The notes under the pieces were generated by a model that saw only the letters and a list, made by a program, of their open reading frames with translations, did no database searches and had not been told where the DNA came from. Below are positions 29,567-38,850 of a stretch of DNA of 64,000 nt, one piece after another (position 1 is the first letter of the stretch; every line of letters starts with the position of its first letter). The translations under genes were made by a program, and so were the position numbers. This stretch comes from Sphingobium xanthum (GTDB taxonomy: Bacteria; Pseudomonadota; Alphaproteobacteria; Sphingomonadales; Sphingomonadaceae), in the NCBI RefSeq assembly GCF_019737615.1, contig NZ_JAHKKS010000007.1, positions 124,001 through 188,000 on the forward strand, read 5' to 3'.

Positions 29567-29642
29567 TGGTGGAGCCGAGGGGGATCGAACCCCTGACCTC
29601 TACACTGCCAGTGTAGCGCTCTCCCAGCTGAGCTACGGCCCC
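29567..29642 (-). tRNA. tRNA-Ala (GGC)
   Basis: The 76-nt cloverleaf on the minus strand has acceptor GGGGCCG pairing with CGGCTCC (one G-U), anticodon stem CTACA/TGTAG around loop CTGGCAG (anticodon GGC), T-arm GGTTCGATCC and encoded CCA. Confidence 0.96.
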
Positions 29643-29751
29643 GATCATTTGATGGCGATGGATGGGCCCATCGCCGCGAGGCGTCGCCTTTATGTCAGGC
29701 CCCGCCTCGCTGCAAGTCCAATTTCAATAGGCTGGTAAAGTTAACGTTGCC

Positions 29752-30081
29752 TCAATTTTCTTCGTCGCTGTCGTCACCGGCCTCGACGCCGAGATCGTCG
29801 TCGCCGCCAAGGTCGACGTCGTTATCCGGCGACCCTTCGGCGTCATCGACATCGATATCGATGTCCAGATCGTCATCGGCATCCGTGTCCGTTTCGGCCA
29901 CGACCGCGGCCTGCTTGGGCAGTTCCTCGAACGGCAGCGGCTGCTTGGACTTGAGCACCGGCTCGGGCGTCCAGACGTTGCCGCACTCGATGCAGGTCAC
30001 GGGCTCGTCCTTGCCCAGATCGTAGAAGCGTATCGCGCACTTGGGGCAGGTCCGCTTCGTTCCCCATTCAGGCTTCACCAT
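29752..30081 (-). CDS. TIGR02300 (FYDLN acid) family protein
   Basis: The 109-residue protein has an N-terminal zinc-ribbon-like part: KRTCPKC, FYDLGKDEP and CIECG with two Cys pairs. A very acidic tail follows, rich in Asp in runs such as DTDADDDLDIDIDVDD. The FYDLN/FYDLG motif and acidic tail define TIGR02300, an alphaproteobacterial family of unknown function. It stands upstream of aroA on the opposite strand, as is usual in sphingomonads. The acidic tail may bind metals or basic proteins; this is inference only. Confidence 0.9.
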   Translation of the reverse strand: MVKPEWGTKRTCPKCAIRFYDLGKDEPVTCIECGNVWTPEPVLKSKQPLPFEELPKQAAVVAETDTDADDDLDIDIDVDDAEGSPDNDVDLGGDDDLGVEAGDDSDEEN

Positions 30082-30255
30082 GTGCCGCCTCTATCCTTCC
30101 AAAAGAAATGAAATCGTGCGCGAACAGGTCGCCCTGCCGCGAAGTGTCGCGCGCCTTGCCATAGCAGGTCCGCGCTGTCAAAAGCAGTTGGCCATTTTTC
30201 TTTCGCCGCGTGCGACTGTCGCTACGACGGCCCGTTTTCCGGATTGCAACGTTCC

Positions 30256-31596
30256 ATGACAGAGATTGCGCGCAACATGCTCTTCGAGCCTGGTGCTCCG
30301 CTTCGCGGCACCGCGCAGGTGCCGGGCGACAAGAGCATTTCCCATCGCTCACTCATGCTCTCCGCGCTCGCGGTCGGCGAGAGCCATGTCTCCGGCCTGC
30401 TGGAAGGCGAGGATGTGCTGGCCACCGCCGCCGCCATGCGCGCGCTCGGCGCGCAGATCGAGCGGAACGAGAACGGTGTCTGGCATATATATGGCGTCGG
30501 CGTGGGCTCGCTCACGCAGCCCCAGACCGCACTCGACATGGGCAATAGCGGCACCTCGACCCGCCTGCTCATGGGCCTGCTGGCCAGCCACAACCTCACC
30601 GCGACCTTCATCGGCGACGCAAGCCTCAGCAAGCGCCCCATGAGTCGCGTGACGACGCCGCTCGGCCTCATGGGCGCGGAGTTCATGAATGCGCCCGGCG
30701 GCCGCCTTCCGCTCACGATGCGCGGCCTCGTGCCCGCCGTGCCGATCGAATATCGTCTGCCGGTCGCGTCCGCGCAGGTGAAGTCGGCCATTCTGCTGGC
30801 CGGCCTCAACGCACCGGGGATCACCCGTGTCATCGAGCCGGTCCCGACCCGCGATCATAGCGAGCGCATGCTTCGGGGGTTCGGCGCGCAGCTTGAGGTC
30901 GAAGTCGAGCCGGACGGTACGCGGATCATTTCCGTCACCGGTGAGGCCGAATTGCGCCCGCAGACGCTCGTCGTGCCGGGCGACCCCTCCTCCGCCGCCT
31001 TCCCTGTCGTCGCGGCGCTCATCACGCCGGGCTCGGAGGTGACGGTCACCAATGTCGGCATGAACCCGACGCGCACCGGCATCTTCCGCATGCTCCAGGC
31101 AATGGGCGCGGACCTCAGCATCACCAACGAGCGCGAGGTCGGCGGTGAACCGGTTGCGGATCTGGTCGCACGGCACAGCGCTCTTACCGGCATCGACGTT
31201 CCGCCGGATATCGCGCCGAGTATGATCGACGAGTTCCCGATCTTCTTCGTCGCCGCCGCCCATGCCAGCGGCCGGACGCGCACCAGCGGGCTCGACGAAC
31301 TGCGCGTCAAGGAGTCCGATCGTCTCGCCCTGATGGCGCATGGCCTCGCGCGCATCGGTGCCTCGGTCGAGGAACAGGAAGACGGCCTCATTATCGATGG
31401 CCGTGCCGGCGATCCGCTCGACGGCGGCAACAGCGCGCCGACAATCGCCGCCGAGCTGGATCACCGCATCGCCATGAGTTTCGCTGTCGCGGGCCTCAAT
31501 ACGCGGAGCGGCCTCATCATCGATGATATGAGTCCGGTCGCGACCAGCTTTCCGGGCTTCACGGACCTGCTGCGCACGCTGAGGGGTGAGTCGTGA
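30256..31596 (+). CDS. aroA: 3-phosphoshikimate 1-carboxyvinyltransferase (EPSP synthase, class II-like)
   Basis: This 446-residue enzyme transfers enolpyruvate to shikimate-3-phosphate in the shikimate pathway. The sequence follows the CP4-type (class II) pattern: VPGDKSISHRSLMLSALAVG, GLLEGEDVLATAAAMRALGA, KRPMSRVTTPL, ASAQVKSAILLAGLN, SAAFPVVAALI and the late ELRVKESDRL. At the position of CP4's tolerance-giving Ala (GNAAT), this protein has GNSGT with Gly99. ATG at 30256 was chosen over a TTG at 30244. The next gene overlaps the stop by 4 bp. Confidence 0.96.
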   Translation: MTEIARNMLFEPGAPLRGTAQVPGDKSISHRSLMLSALAVGESHVSGLLEGEDVLATAAAMRALGAQIERNENGVWHIYGVGVGSLTQPQTALDMGNSGTSTRLLMGLLASHNLTATFIGDASLSKRPMSRVTTPLGLMGAEFMNAPGGRLPLTMRGLVPAVPIEYRLPVASAQVKSAILLAGLNAPGITRVIEPVPTRDHSERMLRGFGAQLEVEVEPDGTRIISVTGEAELRPQTLVVPGDPSSAAFPVVAALITPGSEVTVTNVGMNPTRTGIFRMLQAMGADLSITNEREVGGEPVADLVARHSALTGIDVPPDIAPSMIDEFPIFFVAAAHASGRTRTSGLDELRVKESDRLALMAHGLARIGASVEEQEDGLIIDGRAGDPLDGGNSAPTIAAELDHRIAMSFAVAGLNTRSGLIIDDMSPVATSFPGFTDLLRTLRGES

Positions 31597-32102
31597 TCCT
31601 GCTCCCCATGATGTTGCTGCAAATCGGCTTCGGTAGTCCGGGCCATATTTACCGGCCCTCGGCGGATCAGCTGCGCATCGATCGCGGCTTCTCGATGGTG
31701 CTGATCGACACGCTCTATCTCGATGCGCGTGGCTTCATGAAACTGGATCGCTCGGGCGCCTGTCTGGCCAGCATCAGCTGCGAGACGATGGACAAGAGTG
31801 GCGTGCGCTATACCTTTGGCGGCGAGACGATGAACCGCCGCTTCGTCATCGCCAAGACCGTTCGTGCTGCGGACTATCTCTGGAAATCGATCCCCGCACT
31901 CGGCATCGGGCAATTTCGCGACAAGCCTATGGTCATGGCCGCGGTCGGCCGCGAGACCCGCGGCGCGCCGTTCGATTGCCGACCCGACGCGAGCGGCGAG
32001 CTGTGCATCCTCCCGCTCAAGCCGGGCCGGATCGAGATCAGCTTCGATACCGATGGCAAGCTGCTCCAGGCGAGCCTGATCGGCTACGACGACTATCCAT
32101 GA
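31593..32102 (+). CDS. Conserved hypothetical protein
   Basis: This 169-residue protein begins with GTG overlapping the aroA stop (GTGA), then a hydrophobic N-terminus ([14 protein letters not shown]) that could be a weak signal or anchor. The rest is a mixed alpha/beta sequence with two Cys ([10 protein letters not shown]) and no motif I recognise. It lies between aroA and cmk, with 10 bp to cmk, so it is co-transcribed with both. Function unknown; the conserved place between aroA and cmk suggests an ordinary core gene. Confidence 0.65.
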   Translation: MILLPMMLLQIGFGSPGHIYRPSADQLRIDRGFSMVLIDTLYLDARGFMKLDRSGACLASISCETMDKSGVRYTFGGETMNRRFVIAKTVRAADYLWKSIPALGIGQFRDKPMVMAAVGRETRGAPFDCRPDASGELCILPLKPGRIEISFDTDGKLLQASLIGYDDYP

Positions 32103-32112
32103 TCGTCGCAGC

Positions 32113-32730
32113 ATGATCATCGCCGTCGATGGGCCGGCCGCGTCGGGCAAGGGAACGATCGCGCGCGCTCTGGCGGCGCATTATGGCCTGCCGCATCTTG
32201 ATACCGGGCTGCTCTATCGCGCCGTGGGCGTGTCGGTGGCGCGTGCCGGCGGCAATCCGGATGATCCGGACGATGCTCTCGCCGCCTGTGACTTTCCCGA
32301 TGAGCTGCTGGCGGATCCGGAATTGCGGTCCGAGGAAGCCGGTCCGCTGGCGAGCCGTGCCTCGCGCCACCCCGGCGTGCGTGCCGCCTTGCTCGAGCGC
32401 CAGCGCGCCTTTGCCGCCCAGCCCGGCGGCGCGGTGCTCGATGGGCGCGATATCGGCACGGTCATCGCGCCCGATGCCGACGCGAAGCTTTTCGTCACCG
32501 CCAGCGTCGCCGTCCGTGCTCGCCGCCGTCATGCCGAGCTGGCGGCGGAGTCGCTGGAAAGCGTCGCCGCCGAGATTGCGGCCCGTGACAAGCGCGACAT
32601 GGAGCGCGCCGATGCGCCGCTCAAGCAGGCCGAGGATGCGGACTTGCTCGATACGAGCGATTTGAGTATAGGCGCGGCCGTTCAGCGCGCGATCGCGCTG
32701 GTGGAAGCTCGGCTGCAGGATCGCGCATAG
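32113..32730 (+). CDS. cmk: Cytidylate kinase
   Basis: The 205-residue product phosphorylates CMP/dCMP using ATP. It has a P-loop [18 protein letters not shown] at the N-terminus, [34 protein letters not shown] and the lid region [19 protein letters not shown]. Length is on the short side but normal for Gram-negatives. It lies upstream of rpsA, in the widespread aroA-cmk-rpsA-ihfB order. Confidence 0.96.
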   Translation: MIIAVDGPAASGKGTIARALAAHYGLPHLDTGLLYRAVGVSVARAGGNPDDPDDALAACDFPDELLADPELRSEEAGPLASRASRHPGVRAALLERQRAFAAQPGGAVLDGRDIGTVIAPDADAKLFVTASVAVRARRRHAELAAESLESVAAEIAARDKRDMERADAPLKQAEDADLLDTSDLSIGAAVQRAIALVEARLQDRA

Positions 32731-32849
32731 GCGACCCGGACGAGGCGCTTCGCTATTGCGCGGCGGCCTTTTGCTTTTCTTAAAGCTATTGGTTCCATCG
32801 GCTCCCGCACGCCGGATGCTCGGCCGGCATGAGGCCGTCCGGGCAGTTT

Positions 32850-32881
32850 GGCCAAAGACCACCGGAGACAACCGGTTGGCC
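32850..32881 (+). promoter_or_regulatory. Stem-loop in the rpsA leader
   Basis: Nested inverted pairs GGCCA/TGGCC (32850-32854 and 32877-32881) and ACCGG/CCGGT (32861-32865 and 32872-32876) form a two-part hairpin. It ends 26 nt before the rpsA ATG. S1 mRNA in other proteobacteria has a structured leader that S1 binds to repress itself; this could serve the same purpose, by inference. Confidence 0.4.
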
Positions 32882-32907
32882 AGCAACGACGTTGAAGGAA
32901 CCTATTC

Positions 32908-34614
32908 ATGGCCTCTACGGCAAACCCCACGCGCGACGATTTCGCTGCGCTTCTCAATGAATCACTCGGCGGTGCGGACGGCGGCTTCGAAGGCCGCGTC
33001 GTCAAGGGCACCGTGACTGCGATCGAGAACGACATGGTCGTGATCGACGTCGGCCTCAAGAGCGAGGGCCGCGTTGCCCTGCGCGAGTTCGCCGCCCCCG
33101 GCCAGAAGGCCGAGCTGAGCGTCGGCGATGAAGTCGAGGTCTATGTCGATCGCGTCGAGAACAGCAATGGCGAGGCCATGCTGTCGCGCGATCGTGCGCG
33201 TCGCGAAGCCGCCTGGGACAAGCTCGAGAGCGAGTTCTCCGAGAATGCCCGTGTCGAAGGCGTCATCTTCGGTCGCGTCAAGGGCGGCTTCACCGTCGAT
33301 CTGGACGGCGCCGTGGCGTTCCTGCCCGGCTCGCAGGTCGATATCCGTCCGGTGCGCGACGTCACGCCGCTCATGGACATTCCCCAGCCCTTCCAGATCC
33401 TCAAGATGGATCGTCGCCGCGGCAATATCGTCGTGTCGCGTCGCGCCATCCTCGAGGAAACCCGTGCCGAGCAGCGCAGCGGCCTGATCCAGACGCTGGC
33501 CGAAGGTCAGATCATCGACGGCGTCGTCAAGAACATCACCGATTATGGTGCGTTCGTCGACCTCGGCGGCATCGATGGCCTGCTGCACGTCACGGATCTC
33601 AGCTACAAGCGCATCAATCACCCGAGCGAAATGATCGGCATCGGCGACACCGTGAAGGTGCAGATCATCCGCATCAATCGCGACACGCAGCGCATCAGCC
33701 TCGGCATGAAGCAGCTCGAGAGCGATCCGTGGGAAGGCGCTTCCGCCAAGTATCCGGTCGGCGCGAAGCTCTCGGGCCGCGTGACGAACATCACCGAATA
33801 TGGCGCATTCGTCGAGCTGGAGCCGGGTATCGAAGGTCTGGTCCACGTCTCCGAGATGAGCTGGACCAAGAAGAACGTCCATCCGGGCAAGATCGTCTCC
33901 ACCTCGCAGGAAGTGGACGTCATCGTGCTCGAGGTCGATGCCGACAAGCGCCGCATCAGCCTGGGCCTCAAGCAAGCCATCTCCAATCCTTGGGACAGCT
34001 TCGCCGAGCGCCACCCGGTCGGCTCTACCGTCGAGGGCGAAGTCAAGAACGCGACCGAGTTCGGCCTGTTCATCGGCCTCGATGGCGATGTCGACGGCAT
34101 GGTCCACATGTCGGATATCGCCTGGGGCATCTCGGGTGAGGATGCGCTCAACCTGCATCGCAAGGGCGAAATGGTCACGGCCATCGTGCTCGACGTCGAT
34201 GTCGAGAAGGAGCGCATCAGCCTCGGCATGAAGCAGCTCGAGAAGGGTGCGCCCGCGGCCGGCGCAGGCCGTTCGGGCGGCGCGGGCGTGAACAAGAACG
34301 AGACGGTCACCGTCACCGTTCTCGAAGTTCGCGACGGCGGCCTCGAAGTCCAGGCCGGCGATGACGGCGTGACCGGCTTCATCAAGCGCAGCGACCTCGG
34401 CCGCGACCGCGACGAGCAGCGCCCCGACCGCTTCCAGGTCGGTCAGAAGTTCGACGCGCTGGTGATCGGTTTCGACCGCTCCAAGAAGCCGAACTTCTCG
34501 GTCAAGGCCCTGCAGATCGCCGAAGAGAAGGCGGCCGTCGCGCAATACGGCTCGTCCGACAGCGGCGCGTCGCTTGGCGACATTCTGGGCGAGGCGCTCA
34601 AGGCCAAGAACTGA
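32908..34614 (+). CDS. rpsA: 30S ribosomal protein S1
   Basis: The 568-residue protein has six S1 RNA-binding repeats. The second half shows the repeated VDLGGIDGLLHVTDLSYKR, VELEPGIEGLVHVSEMSW and IGLDGDVDGMVHMSDIAW units, each followed by RISLG(M/L)KQ. It binds mRNA and docks it on the small subunit. Length is typical for alphaproteobacteria. AAGGAA upstream of the ATG is the ribosome site. Confidence 0.98.
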   Translation: MASTANPTRDDFAALLNESLGGADGGFEGRVVKGTVTAIENDMVVIDVGLKSEGRVALREFAAPGQKAELSVGDEVEVYVDRVENSNGEAMLSRDRARREAAWDKLESEFSENARVEGVIFGRVKGGFTVDLDGAVAFLPGSQVDIRPVRDVTPLMDIPQPFQILKMDRRRGNIVVSRRAILEETRAEQRSGLIQTLAEGQIIDGVVKNITDYGAFVDLGGIDGLLHVTDLSYKRINHPSEMIGIGDTVKVQIIRINRDTQRISLGMKQLESDPWEGASAKYPVGAKLSGRVTNITEYGAFVELEPGIEGLVHVSEMSWTKKNVHPGKIVSTSQEVDVIVLEVDADKRRISLGLKQAISNPWDSFAERHPVGSTVEGEVKNATEFGLFIGLDGDVDGMVHMSDIAWGISGEDALNLHRKGEMVTAIVLDVDVEKERISLGMKQLEKGAPAAGAGRSGGAGVNKNETVTVTVLEVRDGGLEVQAGDDGVTGFIKRSDLGRDRDEQRPDRFQVGQKFDALVIGFDRSKKPNFSVKALQIAEEKAAVAQYGSSDSGASLGDILGEALKAKN

Positions 34615-34654
34615 TCGCTCTTGCAAGTCAAAAGCAACAGTTGACAAAAATTTC

Positions 34655-34690
34655 CGGGCCGGTCGATCCAGTATCGATCGGCCCGTTTCA
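34655..34690 (+). terminator. Rho-independent terminator after rpsA
   Basis: A 13-bp stem (34655-34667 with 34673-34685, one G-U) is followed by TTTCATT. It lies 40 bp after the rpsA stop and separates it from ihfB. Confidence 0.8.
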
Positions 34691-34834
34691 TTATGCCCAG
34701 GCAGCGCGATTCCGCTTGATTTGGGCCTTGTCTGTGGCAAATCGCGTTAATCACGAGAGCGTAAAATTTGGGGTAATCAGAGCGCTATCGTCGATAAAGG
34801 GGCAGGCTTCGGCCTTATCGGAAAGATCGAAGAG

Positions 34835-35116
34835 ATGATTCGTTCGCAGCTCGTGCAGAAACTCGCCATGCTTCATCCTGACCTGAGCGTTCAGGAGGTC
34901 GATCGCATCGTCGATATCGTGTTCGATTCCATCGGCGGCCGCCTGGCCGACGGCGGCCGCGTCGAGCTTCGCGGTTTCGGCGCATTCACGACTCGTTCGC
35001 GCGGAGGCCGCACGGGCCGTAACCCGCGCACCGGCGCAGCAGTGGTCGTCCCGGCCAAGCGGGTGCCGCACTTCAAGCCCGGCAAGGAAATGCGGGTTCG
35101 TCTCAACGCGAGCTGA
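34835..35116 (+). CDS. ihfB: Integration host factor subunit beta
   Basis: The 93-residue DNA-bending protein has the HU/IHF core: VELRGFGAF, the beta-arm with GRNPRTG, and the C-terminal PHFKPGKEMRVRLN. Position directly after rpsA identifies it as the beta subunit (ihfB) rather than HU or ihfA. It acts in nucleoid structure and many promoters. ATG at 34835 lies in an AGAGATG context. Confidence 0.95.
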   Translation: MIRSQLVQKLAMLHPDLSVQEVDRIVDIVFDSIGGRLADGGRVELRGFGAFTTRSRGGRTGRNPRTGAAVVVPAKRVPHFKPGKEMRVRLNAS

Positions 35117-35210
35117 GCGTGACGGGCGTGCGGGGTGCGCGCCTGTTGCCAAGGCTCTGGCACCGAACGAAACGCCATGGCATGGACCACTGGCGTGGTT
35201 CGGCGCGCAT

Positions 35211-35296
35211 GCGGACGTGGCGAAATCGGTAGACGCAGCAGACTTAAAATCTGCTTCTCCCTGAGAGTGCGGGTTCAAGTCCCGCCGTCCGCACCA
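35211..35296 (+). tRNA. tRNA-Leu (TAA)
   Basis: The 86-nt class II tRNA has acceptor GCGGACG pairing with CGTCCGC, anticodon loop CTTAAAA (anticodon TAA at 35245-35247), a long variable arm (TTCTCCCTGAGAGTGC region) and T-arm GGTTCAAGTC; CCA is encoded. Confidence 0.96.
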
Positions 35297-35322
35297 GCTA
35301 TCCGATGGAGATCGCGGACGAC

Positions 35323-36795
35323 ATGGGCACCCGGCCCCGCAAATCGAGCAAGCCGCGTTGGGCAGGGCTGACCGCCGCTCTGCTCATGCTGTCAGGATGC
35401 AATGTCGGGCAGGATGACGGCCCCATCGAGGTCGATGTCATCGGCCAGGCCGAACAGGCCGCCAATCCCCTGCGCGACAGCAATCCGCCGGCGGCCAAGG
35501 CCGTCCTGGGTGCGACAGCGCAAGGTCTTCTGAGCTATGACGCGCGCGGCGAGGTCGTGGACGCGCTGGCCGAAAGCTGGATCGTCGCCGACGAGGGCCA
35601 GAGCTACATCTTCCGGCTCAAGCGCCTGACCTGGCCGAACGGCGAAACGGTCAAGGCAGAAGAGGTCGCGAGGCTTCTGCGCGAGCGAATGCGCGCAAAT
35701 CCGCTTTCCATGGCCGGGCTCAAGCCTGACGTGCGCGCAATGACCGACCGGGTGATCGAGATCCGGCTCCGCGCGGCCTTGCCCGCCTTCCTGCAATTGC
35801 TGGCACAGCCCCAATTCGGCATCCTGACCCGCGCGGGCGGGACCGGACCTTTTCGCCAGGCGCGCTATGGTGATGTCCTGATGCTGACTCCCGTTCCTCG
35901 TTCGACAGTCCCTGTCGAGGAGCAGGAGGTTGTGGCCGGGGAGCAGCGCGCGCTGCGCGCCAGCAGGGCGTCGCTGGCCCTCGTCCGCTTCAAGCAAGGC
36001 GATGCCGATCTCGTGATCGGGGGGCGTTTCCCCCACCTTCCGCTGATCGGCGCAGTGGGCATCGAAGCGAATGCCGTGCGTGTCGATCCAGTCGCAGGGC
36101 TTCTCGGACTGGGCATTACCGGGACTTCGGATTTCCTCGATGACGTGTCGGTCCGCGATGCACTGGCGCGCGTGATCGATCGCGCGGCGCTCGCGGAAAC
36201 ATGGAATGTGCAGGGCTGGCGGACAGCCGAATATCCCCTGCCCGCGCCGCTCGGGATCAATCGCCAGCCGAGCGCTCCGGCCTGGACGGGGCGGCCGATC
36301 ACGGAACGTATCGAGTCCGCGCGCGACGTGATCGCGCGGTGGCGCGCGGCGAATGGCGAGCCGCCGATGCTACGGATCGCCTTGCCGGAAGGACCAGGTG
36401 CCTCCTTGTTGTTCATCCGTCTTGCGCAGGATTTCGGCCAGCTTGGACTGCGCGTGGACCGGGTCGCGCAACGCGAGCGGGCCGATCTGGTCCTGATCGA
36501 CGAAGTCGCCCCGTTCGATAGCGCGCTCTGGTATCTGAGCCGTCTTGACTGCGCGGCCGGCTTGCGCTGCGATCCCGAGGCATCCGCTTTGCTTGCCGAA
36601 GCCCGGCAGGCGGGCGATCCGGCCATTCAGGCCGAACGCCTGACGGAAGCGGAAGGTCGCGTCGTGGCGCATGTCGGCTATATTCCGCTCGGCCAGCCCA
36701 TTCGCTGGGCCTTGGCGGACCGGCGCCTGACTGGCCTGCAGCTTTCGCCACGGGGCATCCATCCATTGAACAGGCTCATCGCCATTCCCAACTAG
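35323..36795 (+). CDS. Peptide/nickel-type ABC transporter substrate-binding lipoprotein (SBP family 5)
   Basis: The protein of about 490 residues has a lipoprotein signal peptide with lipobox LSGC (Cys26). It shows the family 5 periplasmic binding protein pattern: GLLSYDARGEVVDALAESW, FRLKRLTWPNGETVKAEEV and the late VRDALARVIDRAALAE. No permease or ATPase gene is adjacent, so it is an orphan binding protein. ATG at 35323 is preferred to 35305, which starts just 8 bp from the tRNA-Leu 3' end. Binding-pocket residues cannot be assigned by eye, so the ligand is unknown. Confidence 0.82.
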   Translation: MGTRPRKSSKPRWAGLTAALLMLSGCNVGQDDGPIEVDVIGQAEQAANPLRDSNPPAAKAVLGATAQGLLSYDARGEVVDALAESWIVADEGQSYIFRLKRLTWPNGETVKAEEVARLLRERMRANPLSMAGLKPDVRAMTDRVIEIRLRAALPAFLQLLAQPQFGILTRAGGTGPFRQARYGDVLMLTPVPRSTVPVEEQEVVAGEQRALRASRASLALVRFKQGDADLVIGGRFPHLPLIGAVGIEANAVRVDPVAGLLGLGITGTSDFLDDVSVRDALARVIDRAALAETWNVQGWRTAEYPLPAPLGINRQPSAPAWTGRPITERIESARDVIARWRAANGEPPMLRIALPEGPGASLLFIRLAQDFGQLGLRVDRVAQRERADLVLIDEVAPFDSALWYLSRLDCAAGLRCDPEASALLAEARQAGDPAIQAERLTEAEGRVVAHVGYIPLGQPIRWALADRRLTGLQLSPRGIHPLNRLIAIPN

Positions 36796-36843
36796 GGAGA
36801 GGCCGGGCGGATTGCCGGCGTCGAAGAAGGATCGCTTTTGCCG

Positions 36844-37278
36844 ATGGCAGGCCAGAACAACCCGCGTTTCGATGAGATGATGGCACAGCTCGATCGCATG
36901 CCTGGCATGGGCCGCGATCCGCAGTCCGTGCGCCAACGTGTCGAGATGATGGAGCATATGCTCGAAAATGCGTTCGTTGTGCCCGGTACGCGCTTCCGCG
37001 TCGGTCTGGATGCCGTTCTGGGCGTCTTGCCGGTGCTGGGCGACCTGATATCGGCGGCGATGGGCGCGTGGATCGTCTGGGAGGCGCGCAATCTCGGCAT
37101 GTCGCGCTGGCAATTGCTGCGGATGAGCGCGAATGTCGGCATCGACACCGCGATCGGTGCCATCCCGCTGGTCGGCGACGCCTTTGATCTCGTCTTCCGA
37201 TCGAACAGCCGCAATCTGCGGATCATCCGCAAGCATCTCGACCGCCATCATCCGCAGACGGCGATCATCGACGGCTGA
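36844..37278 (+). CDS. DUF4112 domain protein
   Basis: The 144-residue protein carries the DUF4112 pattern: an amphipathic start, FRVGLDAVLGVLPVLGDLISAAM, then WQLLRMSANVGIDTAIGAIPLVGDAFDLVF. Two similar hydrophobic GxxPxxGD repeats probably lie in the membrane. ATG at 36844 was chosen over a TTG at 36838. Function unknown. The stop is 2 bp from the convergent RNase T2 stop. Confidence 0.88.
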   Translation: MAGQNNPRFDEMMAQLDRMPGMGRDPQSVRQRVEMMEHMLENAFVVPGTRFRVGLDAVLGVLPVLGDLISAAMGAWIVWEARNLGMSRWQLLRMSANVGIDTAIGAIPLVGDAFDLVFRSNSRNLRIIRKHLDRHHPQTAIIDG

Positions 37279-37280
37279 GA

Positions 37281-37985
37281 TCAGAGGCGGATGCGGATCG
37301 CTCTGGTCGGCGACGGGGCCGGCCGATCGTCCGCCCCACAGACCGCGAAGCGCTGACGACGGTCGAGGCAGATCTGAACTTCCTCCAGCCAGCCATCCCG
37401 CGTTGTCCGTATCTTGATGCTGCGCGCGGACAATGCGCGTCCATTGGCCGAAACCATGGCTGCCGTCAGGCTGCCGACGGTAAGACCATCGCGGCGTGCG
37501 AGCGCCAGCGTGTCCGGAAACCGCAACCGGCCGTAGGCGGCCCGCGCCTGATCGAAATAGGCCTCCGGCTTCCGCGCCATGCAAGTACCGTGCTTCGCCC
37601 ATTCATGCTGCATAAGGTTCGCAGACGGTGTCGCGCACAAATTGCTGCGCAGCACGGCCGCGGAAAGCGGTGCTGCCGGCCTACAATATTGCGGCCAGCT
37701 ACCGTTGCGGCCTTGTGGCCAGAGGCCGTGAAGAATGAACCCAAAACGATTGTTTTCACATTGGAAACGATCGGGATTTCGGGCGCGGGCACAATGCTGC
37801 GGCGACCAGCTGAGCGCGAGAATATAGCCATCGATGGGAACGATCCGCCGCGCAGCATCGGGCCGCGCATTGCCGTTCAAGGTGGGCAATCGGTCGGGCA
37901 ATTGACAGGCCGTGAGTTGCGCTTGAGCAGGCGTCGCCGTCAGCAGCGCAACGGCGAGGAGCGCGCGCAGCCGCACGTCATTCAT
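37281..37985 (-). CDS. Ribonuclease T2 family protein
   Basis: The 234-residue exported nuclease has a signal peptide (cleavage near TPAQAQ). The two family catalytic motifs are present: FILHGLWPQ (CAS I, with catalytic His) and QHEWAKHGTC (CAS II, with His, Glu and His). Several Cys residues could form disulfides. It degrades RNA outside the cytoplasm. ATG at 37985 lies 8 bp inside the nadC stop, so it is translationally coupled to nadC. Confidence 0.94.
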   Translation of the reverse strand: MNDVRLRALLAVALLTATPAQAQLTACQLPDRLPTLNGNARPDAARRIVPIDGYILALSWSPQHCARARNPDRFQCENNRFGFILHGLWPQGRNGSWPQYCRPAAPLSAAVLRSNLCATPSANLMQHEWAKHGTCMARKPEAYFDQARAAYGRLRFPDTLALARRDGLTVGSLTAAMVSANGRALSARSIKIRTTRDGWLEEVQICLDRRQRFAVCGADDRPAPSPTRAIRIRL

Positions 37986-38850
37986 GCGTGAAATCAAGCC
38001 CGATATCTGCCGCTGGCGCCGACTGCGTCAGCCGCCCGACACTGATATAGTCCACCCCGGTTTCGGCCACGGCGCGGATCGTATCGAGTCGAATGCCGCC
38101 TGAAGCTTCGGTCGGCACCCGCTTGCCGACCAGCGTGACGGCGCCGCGCAGCACCTCGGGCGTCATATTGTCGAGCAGCAGATGCGTCGCGCCTGCCGCG
38201 ATCGCCGGCTCGATTTGATCGACCCGGTCGACCTCGACGATGATGCGGGCAATGCCTGCCGCTCTTGCAGCACCCACTGCCTGGCCGATCGATCCGGCAA
38301 CCGCGATATGATTGTCCTTGATCATGGCCGCATCCCAGAGACCCATGCGGTGGTTCTGCGCGCCGCCCATGCGCGTCGCATATTTTTCAAGCACACGCAG
38401 GCCGGGGATGGTTTTGCGCGTATCGAGCAAGATCGCGCCCGTACCGGCGATCTTGTCGACATAGCTGCGCGTCATCATCGCGATTCCCGAGAGATGCTGC
38501 ACCGTGTTGAGCGCCGATCGCTCTGCCGTCAGCATGGCGCGGGCCTGGCCACGCAGGCGCATCAGATCGGTCCCGGCGGGGACCTGATCGCCTTCGCTCA
38601 CCAGCACATCGATCTTCACATCTGGATCGAGCGCCCGGAAGAACGCCTCGGCAATCGGCAGGCCCGCGACCGTGACGGCATCCCGGCTGTCCATCACGCC
38701 GGTGAAGAGCGCGCTCGCCGGGATCACGCTTTCCGACGTTACATCGCGGCCGCCATCGCCCAGCGGTCCGCCAAGATCCTCCGCCAGCGTCGATGCGACG
38801 AAGGCATCGAGATCGAAGCCCTCCAGCGAGAACGGCGCGGTCACAATCAC
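37978..38850 (-). CDS. nadC: Quinolinate phosphoribosyltransferase (nicotinate-nucleotide pyrophosphorylase)
   Basis: The 290-residue enzyme converts quinolinate and PRPP to NaMN. It shows ALNTVQHLSGIA, ILLDTRKTIPGLRVLEKYA, the AQNHRMGLWDAAMIKDNHI substrate motif, VEVDRVDQIEPAIAAGA and EASGGIRLDTIRAVAETGVD. GTG at 38850 overlaps the oligopeptidase stop by 4 bp (GTGA). Its partner nadA is encoded nearby (41039), with a peptidase gene between; nadB is not in the window. Confidence 0.96.
   Translation of the reverse strand: MIVTAPFSLEGFDLDAFVASTLAEDLGGPLGDGGRDVTSESVIPASALFTGVMDSRDAVTVAGLPIAEAFFRALDPDVKIDVLVSEGDQVPAGTDLMRLRGQARAMLTAERSALNTVQHLSGIAMMTRSYVDKIAGTGAILLDTRKTIPGLRVLEKYATRMGGAQNHRMGLWDAAMIKDNHIAVAGSIGQAVGAARAAGIARIIVEVDRVDQIEPAIAAGATHLLLDNMTPEVLRGAVTLVGKRVPTEASGGIRLDTIRAVAETGVDYISVGRLTQSAPAADIGLDFTHE

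Noticed and set aside
30250..30254. GGAAC box on the minus strand upstream of the TIGR02300 gene as an EcfG promoter
   Set aside because: No (C/T)GTT element at 16-17 nt; the spacing leads to a GC-rich stretch.
32962..34740. Long minus-strand frame opposite rpsA
   Set aside because: Repetitive Asp/Leu/Ala composition mirrors the S1 repeats.
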